From Henningerozyma blattae CBS 6284 (Eukaryota; Ascomycota; Saccharomycetes; Saccharomycetales; Saccharomycetaceae), in NCBI RefSeq assembly GCF_000315915.1, contig NC_020191.1, positions 558,001-622,000 on the forward strand: a DNA stretch of 64,000 nucleotides, read 5' to 3'. The notes below the pieces were generated by a model. That model was not told the DNA's origin and made no database searches. It saw only the letters and a list, made by a program, of their open reading frames with translations. A program made the position numbers and the translations under genes. Every line of letters begins with the position of its first letter. Within the stretch, counting starts at the first letter, position 1. Shown here in pieces: positions 8,212 to 18,017 of the stretch.

Positions 8212-10425
8212 TTAAGTAGTGGCAGTGGTGTTAGAACCAGCTGAATGTGGGAAGAAGCTAGATACAGTCATGGACATGTCATTTATAATCTTATTCATGC
8301 TATTGTTCATAGAATTTTCATCTTTTTCAATATATTCAGCCTCATATATAATATCTCTAGTAGCAAGTTCCAATTCTAATTCACTCCAATAATTAATAAC
8401 TTTTTCGGATTCCTCAACTGGGCAAATATTACTTAATTCTTCAATGATTTCTAGTTTTGTAATTATGATATTGATTGGTAATTCATCACTACTCTCATTA
8501 CGGCTATTATCACCATAATTATTGATGTCAAACCATTTAGGATCGGTAAATTTAACAAATAAATAAATAGTTTCCCAATATTTCTGATATGATTCCGCTT
8601 GATAATTTGCAAATAAATCTTGGATCATTTGATATGCAAAATTAAAATCAAAATTCTTTAAGGAATTAATAATTTGTAGATTAATAATTTCAATTCTTTC
8701 ATCATTGGTAATTTCAATCTGAAGATTATTGTAAACTTTTTCATTAAAAATCTCAAATTCCTTATAAAGGCCATTGTTATTTTCTAACATTTTAGAAATA
8801 ATTTTAATTGGCTCTTGTTTATATTGAATTATATCAATAGGTTTAATTGAGTATTTGCTCAATTCATAACAATTATTAACTAATTGCCTTAAATAATGGT
8901 ATTCGTTGACTTCTTTGCGGTGTTTTAATATAGTTAATATTTTTTCAATATTAAGCATTTCTACATTTTTCTTTGTACCATCATTATTAAATTTTTTAAT
9001 TGTTTTCCAATAATATTTAATAACAATATCGTTAATTTGAGAATCTTCATCAGAATGGCTACCTAAAATATCCCCAACGAGATCAAATTCCCTATAATTC
9101 ATTAAAATATCAATTACTAATCTTTCAATTTCCTCTGTAGTTTCAAATTTGTTAAATACAAATTTAATGTCTTTAATATTTTCAGAATTGGTAATTAATT
9201 TCTCAATTCTAAAACTATAACCGTTTTTCATTAAATTTTCCAAGAATTCAGTGAATTTTGATACCTGTTGTTCTTTATTATTATTCTCTATTGTATCATT
9301 AATTTCATCAATAGTATAAGTTATGTCATTATGAAAAATATTTTCAATAATTCTTAATATTTTCTTAATTTTGAAGCAGTTACCATATTTCTTTGCTTCA
9401 ATATTATGATCAATTCTTATTATTAATTCATTAATTTCTTTAGTACCTTTAAATTGCGTAATTAGCCATTTGTTATTTTTGAGAATTATATCCAAAGAAT
9501 TAGTTTGGAATTTAGAATTGATGGATGTTAATTCATCAAGATTACCAAAAAAACTACGGATCTCTTCATTTATCTCGATAAATAAACTTTTAAATCGTTG
9601 ATAATCACTTAAATTATTAATTTGAATTTTATCAGAATTAAAAAAAGATTCTAAATATAAGTCGAAGCAATTATTATACCTAATGTATGGGAATAATTCA
9701 TTAACTATAGTTTCTTTTTTCAGAGTTTCTTGCGAATTTAAAATCATATTAATTACATCCTCAGTTTTAAGATTTTCAAACTCTTGAATTTTTAGAGTTT
9801 TATTTAATCTTTGGTTAATATAATATAATGGATAAATTGTACCATTAATCCAATTAAAAAAAATTGAATGGCTTTGATCATTAATTGGCTTATCCCGGAA
9901 TACTTTTAAGCTCCATAACGTTCTATTAAAAATTGTATCCATTGGATAAAAGTTATTCACAAGAATAATACGATTTTTTAACCAAGTGTATTTTAAACTT
10001 AGTTCAGTATTCAAAACATCTAAAGAGCCCTTCAAAGTTTGAATTACTGACAGCTTTGTATTGATATAATCAACCATATGGTCATATCTTTCATTGAGGC
10101 AATTGTGATCACTTTCAATAATTGATATTAGTTCTTCATTATTTTTCAGAATATTGACAACCAAATCTGCAGGATTTCTATAAATATCATCGCCATCATA
10201 ACTTCTAATTAAATCACTATCATCTGTCATTTCTTCGTCATCTGTGAATAAAAACTTGAGATTCGATGGATCGTCTAATTCAGGCCATAATACACACACT
10301 ATATTTAATTTTTCAACAAAATTCACACCGTTGACCTTTTCATTCTTCAAGATAATCTTTAAATTAAGAGAATCACCTCTCGAAGCAAATATGCATGTCA
10401 ATAAGTATAATTGTTTTTCTATCAT
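8212..10425 (-). CDS. SEC39: Sec39, Dsl1 tethering complex subunit
   Basis: 737 residues against 709 in S. cerevisiae. Sec39 is a peripheral ER protein of the Dsl1 complex, which tethers COPI vesicles returning from the Golgi to the ER through SNAREs such as Use1 and Sec20. The N-terminus is typical (MIEKQLYLLTCIFASRGDS) and VLWPELDDPSNLKFL (about 46-60) is conserved; the rest is alpha-helical and Asn/Ile/Lys-rich with no membrane segment. A conserved C-terminal patch, VNYWSELELELATRDII, is present. SIR3 lies upstream on the same strand and CAR2 downstream, as in the S. cerevisiae YLR438-YLR442 region. An undetermined base at 8163 sits in the poly-A just past the gene. Confidence 0.93.
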   Translation of the reverse strand: MIEKQLYLLTCIFASRGDSLNLKIILKNEKVNGVNFVEKLNIVCVLWPELDDPSNLKFLFTDDEEMTDDSDLIRSYDGDDIYRNPADLVVNILKNNEELISIIESDHNCLNERYDHMVDYINTKLSVIQTLKGSLDVLNTELSLKYTWLKNRIILVNNFYPMDTIFNRTLWSLKVFRDKPINDQSHSIFFNWINGTIYPLYYINQRLNKTLKIQEFENLKTEDVINMILNSQETLKKETIVNELFPYIRYNNCFDLYLESFFNSDKIQINNLSDYQRFKSLFIEINEEIRSFFGNLDELTSINSKFQTNSLDIILKNNKWLITQFKGTKEINELIIRIDHNIEAKKYGNCFKIKKILRIIENIFHNDITYTIDEINDTIENNNKEQQVSKFTEFLENLMKNGYSFRIEKLITNSENIKDIKFVFNKFETTEEIERLVIDILMNYREFDLVGDILGSHSDEDSQINDIVIKYYWKTIKKFNNDGTKKNVEMLNIEKILTILKHRKEVNEYHYLRQLVNNCYELSKYSIKPIDIIQYKQEPIKIISKMLENNNGLYKEFEIFNEKVYNNLQIEITNDERIEIINLQIINSLKNFDFNFAYQMIQDLFANYQAESYQKYWETIYLFVKFTDPKWFDINNYGDNSRNESSDELPINIIITKLEIIEELSNICPVEESEKVINYWSELELELATRDIIYEAEYIEKDENSMNNSMNKIINDMSMTVSSFFPHSAGSNTTATT

Positions 10426-10902
10426 TTATCTTGAAAAAATATGTTACTTCTATTAAAGTCGAATAAATAATTAATTTAACTATATCTATATTACTCTATA
10501 GTTTGTAATATATATTTAGGATAACAATAGAATGGCTTTTGGATGTTGATTCGTATTAAGGTTAAATATCATACTTGGTTCAACGAATGTAGCCTTTTTG
10601 CAAGTCCAACCTCTAGATTTTTAATTTTGGTGCACGGATGTACTCACAAACACCGGCCATACGTAAAAGAATGTAATAGGGAAGAATTTTACTATTTAAA
10701 TATTCAATCCACTTAGGTCATTCCATTTCAGTCTTATTTTTAATAAATTGCTTCTTCTTGGTAATATCAAAGTAATCAAAATATAAATAAATACCATTAT
10801 ATATTATCAGTTCATTGCATTAAGAACAATTCTAAAAGTAGATGCCTATATAAAAATTAAAAATCTGCTAGTAAAAGGCAACTTATAGTCCTACTGAGGA
10901 TT
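10426..10902. other. Intergenic region SIR3 3' end / SEC39 promoter
   Basis: AT-rich 477 bases with no visible gene. It should hold the SEC39 promoter and the SIR3 terminator; I see no distinctive motif. Confidence 0.6.
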
Positions 10903-13900
10903 TTAATTCCGGTTAAGCAGCTCATATAGTATATGTTCTTTACCTATTACGTATCTTAAGTTAGTTATGGGAATGGTGCAATGGTAACTATCTTTTGGTG
11001 AGCTATTCTCCTCAATAATATCGATGTTAGATAATTCAGATATTATATAATCCCAAGAAATTGACTTATAGAATATTTCAAGATTATAAGTGTCAGTTGT
11101 GGGTCTATTAGTTACTGGAAAAAATATTTTGAAATGGTTCCAAATTGTCTTATCTTTAATGGATGTAATCAATTTGAACAGATTAGCAATAATGAATGAG
11201 CGAGTAAAATATTTCTTTCCATTAACATTTGTATTAGGTTGATCTGACGCACCTAATAATGATAAGGATATAACGAATAGTTTACAGAGGAGTGATGAAT
11301 TTAGAAATAGTTTCATATTAGGAATAAGTGTAAAATCACTGATTGCTATGTTAAAATCATGTGAATGTATTTCAATAATTTTTTCAGAGTTACCTGCTTT
11401 ACTCTTTGCTACTTCGGAAAAATATCTTCTTTTTGCAATATTTATTGAATGAATGCATAAGTTTATAGCTTCTTGAGCATTCATACTTAGACTTGCTATA
11501 GCTACCTTTAATTTATGAATAGTAGATTTTTCAATTTTAATTTTAAATCTTTCCGTATTGCATAAACCATCCACGCTATCACTTGTAGTGTTATTGGTGT
11601 TTTGGTTTATATATTGATAAGAACCATTCAAGCCTTCCAAATATATACCAATAATTTTAATTAAGTCATCATTTGAGTAATCCTTAAAAACCAAACTGCT
11701 TGATCCCTGCGGATAGCTTTCTATTGGTTCATCATTTTGATCTGTAAAAATAAATATTAATTTGGAATTCGGAAGAGTCAGCCACCTGTTTACGTCATTA
11801 CGTAGTGTAGTGTCACTAATCAGCTGAGTAATTTTAATTATAATAGGACGCCTCTTATTCTTTGAGATAGCGTTAAAATAATAGTTTAGTGACTCTATGG
11901 CTACCTCGGCATCAATTATGGATTTATTTTTGGAAAGCTGTTTCCACAATTGACAATAGAAATATTCTCTTGGGTTTTTATCACTGAATTTGGTAATTTC
12001 TAAGAATTGAAAATTAGGAATATTAGGATCTTTCTTGCATCGTTCAACGACGCTACTGGTAATAAAATTCTTACCTGTTCCGTAATTACCTACAATACGA
12101 TAGCTTGAGGAAGTCCCGTTTTTTAAATCATTGGATATAGAGTTCCACAATATTAAAAATTCTTCAGAACGAGCAGGGTATCTCTTTTCTAGTTCTTCCT
12201 TGTTGGTTATATCAATATTGCCAGTGTTATTGTTCCACACTGGCACAATTCCAGCAGTGCCAGTAGAATATTTATTATCGTTGTTTCGATCTTGTGGTAA
12301 TTTTGACTCCAAAGCAGAGATATCTAAAGTACTTGAAAGTTTATCATTAAAGTCGTTAAGATTGAAACTAACAGATGTTTTTGATTCATCTTTAAACCGG
12401 CTCGAAAATTTATTATACTTTGATATAAAATCTATCTTTTGCTTCTTTCTTTTAGGGCTTACTATTTCAGAAACGTTTGATGTACAACGTTTTTTATCAA
12501 TAATGGTATTCAATTGTACATTATCAGTATTTAATGTAGCTTTAGATTTATGCATGTCATTTACTTCTAATGCAATAGAACTATTACCATTAGTAGATAA
12601 TTTTTTTGGCCTCTTTTCGCTAGATTTAGAAGTAGTAGAAATTTCTTTCGTGATAATTACTGGTTGAGTGTTACCTTCTATCGCGAGAGAGTTAAATGTA
12701 GCAGTATTTTCTTTTCCTAAAGCCAGTGCTCTAGGTTTTTCAGTTTTTGTACTAGCTATTGCTTTAGTATTAACTTCTTTTGTTTTAGAGAATAAGTTGA
12801 TGTTATCATCTTTTATTCTGGAGATTGATTGAGCGTTTTCTTCTTTTGCCATAGGTTTGAAGGGAGCTGCATGTACTCCTACAATAGGTGTAGATGGTGT
12901 GTCTTTCTCTGCGATAGAGTTTAAGATCGTAGTATCTTCTAAGATTATATCCATTGATTGAGTATTACTTTCTTTAGTAATATCTGTTGAATAAGCCTTA
13001 ACTTTTGAGGCAGTTATTGTTTGAGGATTAGTTTCTTTTATGGTAGAAGCTGATTGGATGTTCTTATCTTTTGTTCTGGACATTAAGCGGGTGTTATCTC
13101 CTTTTGTTTTGGATATTGACTGCAAATTATCCTCTTTCTTGGCGGACTTAAAGAGATCGACATTTTCTTTTGAGGTAGATACTAATTGGGAGTTGTTTTC
13201 TTTTGTAATAGTTGTTGAATGAATGTTATTTTCTTTTTCTTGAGAGGTCAATTGAGTGTAGCCTGATTTAAGTTTAGGAGTTAATTTACCAGTAGATTCC
13301 TTTTCTTTCTCAATTAATTCAACATCTAACACTTTAGTCAAATTATCTTTCTCAGTACCTGAGTTTTCACTATCAGAAGTATCAAAAACTACAAAGTTCT
13401 GCCCACTTCTATGTTTTGAAGTAACAATAAGCTCTGGATCTTCATTTGATAATGTGGAAGTATCGACTTCTGATCCTGTTGAATTATCAACATTTTCCTT
13501 CGCATCATACATATCTTCCAATTGGGGGCTTAAGGAATTTTGTGGATGAAATTTATCTTGCAGTTCTACTTGGGTCTCAGAGACAGAGATAACATCACTA
13601 TCTGAGCTAGAATCTGGTTCATCTGATTGAGATGAAGTATGGAAAATTGACCGTTTGGTAGTATCATCTTTGTTTAATTTTGGTAATGAGTTTTCATCGT
13701 TCAAGTTATCCAATATCTTGTTTGAATCTACATTGTTTTGAGAAGATGAAGTTCTGGTAGTTTTCAGATAATCTGGGGCATCTTCATATATGCTAATTTC
13801 ATCACCATCTTCTTGGTCATCATCTTCAACATCTTCAGTATCATGTTCAAATGAGGTATTATTCTTTTCATCTATTGTTGTATCCTGTTTCATATTTTTT

Positions 13901-15144
13901 GATGTCTCTTTTGCTTCTTCTTCTTCACTATCTTCTTCTTCTTCACTTTCATCTTCCACTTCTTCTATTTCTTCCATTACTTCTTCATCTTCTTCATCTT
14001 CGACTCCTCCTTCTACCCCTTCCTTCACCTCGTCCTCCAGTTCTTCTTCCTCCTCTTCTTCCTCCTCGTCTTCGTCTTCTTCTATTTCTTCCATTACTTC
14101 TTCTTCCATTTCTTTCATTACTTCTTGCTCGTCCTGGTCCTTTTCTTCAGCCTCTTCTTTCTTATTTTCCACTTGTTTTTCCTCTTGCTTCTCCTCTTGC
14201 TTCTCCTCTTGCTTCTCCTCTTGCTTCTCCTCTTGCTTTTCTACTTGCTTTTCTATTTCTGTTGCATTATCATCAGAAATAACTTCTGACCTTAGATTCA
14301 TATTAATTTGTTTGGATAATCCTCTACTGAGTAATAATTGTTCGTTTTGCCTATTCTTAGCTCTCTCCTTCTGTCTATCAGATATCGATTTTAATCGATT
14401 AAAAATTGTATGGCGATCAGTAGAATGTGTGCTAGAGTTATGAGAAGGTGCTAACCTTGTCTTCTTGGATGAACTTGTAGGTGAGTCTACTTTTCTAGAA
14501 TATTTGGCAATAGCCAATCTATTTTTTAAATATAATTCTGCATCTCTGATATTTCTTCTTAACACTTCTCTTCTAATATTTTTCATGTCAATCTTTTGGA
14601 AATTTTCTGCAGTAGGTTCACAGGCATATTGAACTAGGAAATCGTAAGTTTTTTTCTTCGAAGTATTCTCTTCCCATGAGTCTTTGGAATGAACAACACC
14701 CAATGAAATGATATCATTCAACCAAATTTCTGATAATTCTATTGTGAAATATAACTCATCCTGATTGATCTCATCAAAAAACTGATCATTTAAATCTTCT
14801 TTGCTTGGATTAGAATCTAAGATTTCAGGTTTGAACTGTTTATAATATTTAAGAGGTTTTAATTCAAACCAACGCAAAAAATTATAACACCATATTTCCA
14901 CAACATTATTCAATGTGTTTTTTCTAATTTCATTGACAAAATAAACGGAATAAGTTCCTGTAACATCATCATTGGCCACAATGACATCCCCTCTACCAAA
15001 ACTTAGCCCATCGCTATCTCTCTTGATAAAAATATTTTCTGTACCACCTCTTCTAGGTCTCCTTCTTGAATCAGTAATAACGTTACCATTTTCATCAGTG
15101 GTAATAATCTGCCAGCCTTCCAAATCATGTAAAGTATGAGCCAT
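10903..15144 (-). CDS. SIR3: Sir3-type silencing protein (BAH + degenerate AAA+ + winged helix)
   Basis: 1413 residues from the ATG at 15144, much longer than the 978 of S. cerevisiae Sir3. I reject an in-frame 15-codon extension because Sir3 and Orc1 begin at this point (MA-TL-DL-GWQ) and the alanine after Met is the residue acetylated in Sir3. The BAH domain (about 1-215) carries GGTENIFIKRDSDGLSFG and TYSVYFVNEIR. A long middle (about 230-960) is acidic and repetitive: EEKQ repeats, a Glu/Asp block at about 338-415, and a series of 11-residue repeats at about 648-713. The AAA+-like domain (about 960-1280) has GNYGTGKN in the Walker A position, while the Walker B region (PIIIKITQLI) lacks acidic residues, which argues for Sir3 over Orc1. 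A winged-helix C-terminus follows. Sir3 binds nucleosomes and spreads silent chromatin. SEC39 and ECM7 as neighbours match YLR440C and YLR443W. Confidence 0.93.
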   Translation of the reverse strand: MAHTLHDLEGWQIITTDENGNVITDSRRRPRRGGTENIFIKRDSDGLSFGRGDVIVANDDVTGTYSVYFVNEIRKNTLNNVVEIWCYNFLRWFELKPLKYYKQFKPEILDSNPSKEDLNDQFFDEINQDELYFTIELSEIWLNDIISLGVVHSKDSWEENTSKKKTYDFLVQYACEPTAENFQKIDMKNIRREVLRRNIRDAELYLKNRLAIAKYSRKVDSPTSSSKKTRLAPSHNSSTHSTDRHTIFNRLKSISDRQKERAKNRQNEQLLLSRGLSKQINMNLRSEVISDDNATEIEKQVEKQEEKQEEKQEEKQEEKQEEKQVENKKEEAEEKDQDEQEVMKEMEEEVMEEIEEDEDEEEEEEEEELEDEVKEGVEGGVEDEEDEEVMEEIEEVEDESEEEEDSEEEEAKETSKNMKQDTTIDEKNNTSFEHDTEDVEDDDQEDGDEISIYEDAPDYLKTTRTSSSQNNVDSNKILDNLNDENSLPKLNKDDTTKRSIFHTSSQSDEPDSSSDSDVISVSETQVELQDKFHPQNSLSPQLEDMYDAKENVDNSTGSEVDTSTLSNEDPELIVTSKHRSGQNFVVFDTSDSENSGTEKDNLTKVLDVELIEKEKESTGKLTPKLKSGYTQLTSQEKENNIHSTTITKENNSQLVSTSKENVDLFKSAKKEDNLQSISKTKGDNTRLMSRTKDKNIQSASTIKETNPQTITASKVKAYSTDITKESNTQSMDIILEDTTILNSIAEKDTPSTPIVGVHAAPFKPMAKEENAQSISRIKDDNINLFSKTKEVNTKAIASTKTEKPRALALGKENTATFNSLAIEGNTQPVIITKEISTTSKSSEKRPKKLSTNGNSSIALEVNDMHKSKATLNTDNVQLNTIIDKKRCTSNVSEIVSPKRKKQKIDFISKYNKFSSRFKDESKTSVSFNLNDFNDKLSSTLDISALESKLPQDRNNDNKYSTGTAGIVPVWNNNTGNIDITNKEELEKRYPARSEEFLILWNSISNDLKNGTSSSYRIVGNYGTGKNFITSSVVERCKKDPNIPNFQFLEITKFSDKNPREYFYCQLWKQLSKNKSIIDAEVAIESLNYYFNAISKNKRRPIIIKITQLISDTTLRNDVNRWLTLPNSKLIFIFTDQNDEPIESYPQGSSSLVFKDYSNDDLIKIIGIYLEGLNGSYQYINQNTNNTTSDSVDGLCNTERFKIKIEKSTIHKLKVAIASLSMNAQEAINLCIHSINIAKRRYFSEVAKSKAGNSEKIIEIHSHDFNIAISDFTLIPNMKLFLNSSLLCKLFVISLSLLGASDQPNTNVNGKKYFTRSFIIANLFKLITSIKDKTIWNHFKIFFPVTNRPTTDTYNLEIFYKSISWDYIISELSNIDIIEENSSPKDSYHCTIPITNLRYVIGKEHILYELLNRN
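13006..13203 (-). repeat. Six tandem copies of a degenerate 33-base (11-residue) repeat in SIR3
   Basis: Read on the minus strand, six consecutive 11-residue units each start with Lys and follow roughly K-E-x-N-x-Q-x-x-S-x-T, for example KENNSQLVSTS and KEDNLQSISKT. Related diverged units continue toward about 12660. The DNA copies differ, so the array is old and not a recent slippage product. Confidence 0.85.
14172..14246 (-). repeat. EEKQ-coding 12-base tandem repeat in SIR3
   Basis: About six near-identical 12-base units encode EEKQ repeats just N-terminal to the Glu-rich block. The near identity suggests recent length change by slippage. Confidence 0.9.
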
Positions 15145-16334
15145 GTGAAAATTTAATGCAGAGATTGAAATTGATGTAACGACAAACAAAGCTGTAAAAG
15201 TGTGACAGTCGATGGTAATTGATTTGGTACCCTATCGATCAGCAAGCTTATTTAAATGGGATGCATGCAATTGCTACCGATTTATGTTAATAAGAAACTT
15301 CAACAATAGATAAGATAGTTCACTTTCAATCAACAGTTTGCTCTTGATAAATTTGAAACGAAGAGGTATTCTTTTTAAGGGTCGCTTTACTACACGCTTT
15401 TATTGATCTACGTCCTGGAGAATTCAACATTCCTGCACGTCATTGGAGCTAGAATTAAGATTTCTGGAAACAGCCTGATCAGATTCTATCTACAACTCTC
15501 GTCACATACAGAAACAGCCTTGTCTTCTTGCAGTCTTTTCGGCCTCGCGTAAAACTCCGCGGACGGAAAAAAAAAATTCACATCTTCTATATTTCACGTT
15601 TTTCACGTTTTTCACTTTTTTTACTTTTTTACTTTTTTCACTGTTCTTCTAATCTTGAAAGGTCCACAGTGTTTTCTGTGCCGGAATTTTTCAAGTTTCA
15701 TGGTTACTAGGCAGTCCTATATCCTTAGTGTGTAATCTTTGATTAAATGTTTTTTCCATAGGGTTTGTTATTTATTTTTGACAGTTTTTTTTTTGATTGG
15801 GTATGGAGAATTTGGTGGATATCTCCTTAATAGTGAGAATTAGTCTTTACGCTTACGTTCTGTTCTATTTATAAACATAGGGTTTGATTAGAACTGTTTT
15901 TAGATTGCGTTTAGTTTGTAGTGCATCTTGGGGCTTAGTTCTGTTGCTTTTATTGAATTGGATCAAAATCATAAAGACAATTTTTGTATTATACTTTTCT
16001 TCATATTAAGTAAAAATCTTTTATTTGTATATTAATATTGCTATCCAGTTCGAAAGAAGAGAAAATATTGCTAATACGGAAGAGACAACTGTATGCCATT
16101 AAGTTGATAGTACAGTCAATACTACTAGCTAGTATATTCAGATTAGTGGAAAGCTATAGCTGTGTTTTATTTTATATCACTATCAGACATTATCCCTTAC
16201 TATTCCTTTATTGAGACCACTATTTGTCTGCAATACCTGTCGAAAAAGAAAAAGAAAAAAGAAGAAAGAAAGAAACTGATTCTATACAATTTTATTCTAT
16301 CCAGTTTGTTTTTTTGGTATATTTAACCCTTTAT
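15145..16334. other. Divergent intergenic region SIR3/ECM7
   Basis: 1.19 kb. A pyrimidine-rich stretch at 15592-15643 repeats TTTTTCACG and TTTTTTAC units. A non-ATG frame runs into ECM7 from 16224 but has no start codon. Nothing else is recognisable. Confidence 0.65.
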
Positions 16335-17759
16335 ATGTCTAACTTTTTCAAGAAATTGAAGGAACGGGTCTGTGGGCCATTTAAAGGATTAAGTGAATGG
16401 GAAATTGCTATCTGCTTATTCAGGTTTTTTTCCTCCTTTGTCATTCTACTTATTGTAGCAGTTTTAACATTAGGTCCCTGGATTAATCCGAATCATCTAT
16501 ATTTAGGGAAATTCAACACAGTTTCATCCGATATTTCTAAAGGGCTTTATCAATATTTGAAAACAAGTGTTGAATCATTAGAAGCATCTCAATTTCAAGA
16601 TCATTTGGGATTAACAACTTCAGAACTATTCACTTTAACTAACTATGCATCAAGCAATGTCCAAGACTTGCCTTTGTATATTACATCATCAATGTATGGT
16701 AAATGTGAAACCAGATCTGGTAATATGACAAGAAAAATAATTGATGGAAATATCTATATTACCTATAATGATATATATAATAAATGTGATTTCGAAGGTC
16801 TTGGTTATGTCTTCAATTATAGAGAACTATTATCAGATATGGGCTTAGAATTGTTATTATCATACGCATACAAATCAAATATTGACAAGGCAATTGATCA
16901 AAATGTATCGTATTTATGTTATATTGGTCGTTCTAGTGACAGAAGAGCCACTATGATGTGTTTACTGTTCATAGCAGGTGCTCTAGATATTATTATTCTG
17001 ATACTGACGATTATATATTATACTGTTAAAGATAAATCATTAAATTTAACAAAAGAAAATATACTAATACACACAATATCTTTTCTTTCATTTATTTTAT
17101 GTATTGATGGTATTTTATGTTCTGTATTTTTAATGGTTTTAGAAATTAATTTGAGATCGAAAATTCAAAAAGAATTATCGATGTTTGGTATATCGTATCG
17201 TATCGGAAAACCTTGGTATGTTCTATTATTTTTTATGGCAGCTTTTGTTACCATCTCCTGTATATTATGGGCAGGTTTAGAATGGTGTATGTCACCAAAT
17301 ATTTCTAATTCACATGTTAGTGAAATTGAAGTTAATATATTAAATTATAATGAAACGGAGGCTCCATATGAAGATAACGTAATTAATACTGGACCAACAT
17401 TTGTGGATAAATTGAAAATTCATAGTAATAATTGTATAAATACTGTCAAAGATGACAAAATAGGTGCTAGAAATGCCTTAAGTTTTCTTCGTAATAAAAC
17501 ATTTGAAACAACAAATATTTCTTTCCAATCTGATAAGGTTGAACCATTCAAGTCTGAAAATGATAATAAAGTATCTACAGAAGCATATGAATTACATGAT
17601 TTAGCATCCTCTTTTTCAATAGAAAGAGAACCTGAAATGATTATAGAAGGCGACCTGAATACAACTTTTAGTCTCCGAGAATCTCCAGATGATGCAAATA
17701 GTGAAACTAGAAGTATATTAAGAATTGTAAAACCTGTGTCAGCAATTCCATTCTATTAG
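16335..17759 (+). CDS. ECM7: Ecm7, claudin-like four-span membrane protein
   Basis: 474 residues from the first true ATG at 16335; the upstream in-frame extension has no ATG. Ecm7 belongs to the fungal claudin-like family (with Sur7 and Fmp45) and in S. cerevisiae is linked to calcium influx through Mid1-Cch1 and to the cell wall. Features: TM1 at about 26-48, a large extracellular loop with YGKC, two Asn-x-Ser/Thr sites and a second Cys, then TM2 (about 210-232), TM3 (about 245-270) and TM4 (about 298-323). A cytosolic tail of about 145 residues is Ser/Asn/Glu-rich. The gene follows SIR3 on the opposite strand, as YLR443W does. A gene of the same architecture lies 258 bases downstream. Confidence 0.9.
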   Translation: MSNFFKKLKERVCGPFKGLSEWEIAICLFRFFSSFVILLIVAVLTLGPWINPNHLYLGKFNTVSSDISKGLYQYLKTSVESLEASQFQDHLGLTTSELFTLTNYASSNVQDLPLYITSSMYGKCETRSGNMTRKIIDGNIYITYNDIYNKCDFEGLGYVFNYRELLSDMGLELLLSYAYKSNIDKAIDQNVSYLCYIGRSSDRRATMMCLLFIAGALDIIILILTIIYYTVKDKSLNLTKENILIHTISFLSFILCIDGILCSVFLMVLEINLRSKIQKELSMFGISYRIGKPWYVLLFFMAAFVTISCILWAGLEWCMSPNISNSHVSEIEVNILNYNETEAPYEDNVINTGPTFVDKLKIHSNNCINTVKDDKIGARNALSFLRNKTFETTNISFQSDKVEPFKSENDNKVSTEAYELHDLASSFSIEREPEMIIEGDLNTTFSLRESPDDANSETRSILRIVKPVSAIPFY

Positions 17760-18017
17760 TTTTACATCTGCCTATTTTACTATTCACATCATTCTCTTAA
17801 TTTTTTAACATTCATCGTGACACAAAGCATTGCATATATAATTATTATTTCGCATATTATTATGAAAATAGGCAAAAAATAAAAAAAAATAAAAATAAAA
17901 AAGGACATATAACAAATAATAATTAGTAATTAATAATTAATCATTCTTAAATATATAATACCTGAAACTAGACATTCGTACAGTATAAAAAGTTTTAATT
18001 TTTTTTTTGTTCAACTC

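Noticed and set aside
13790..14443. Ser-rich plus-strand frame opposite SIR3
   Set aside because: It is the complement of the Glu-rich and EEKQ-coding part of SIR3 and has no independent protein features.
10903..15144. Identification of the BAH/AAA+ gene as ORC1
   Set aside because: The Walker B acids are missing and the neighbours SEC39 and ECM7 are those of SIR3, not ORC1.
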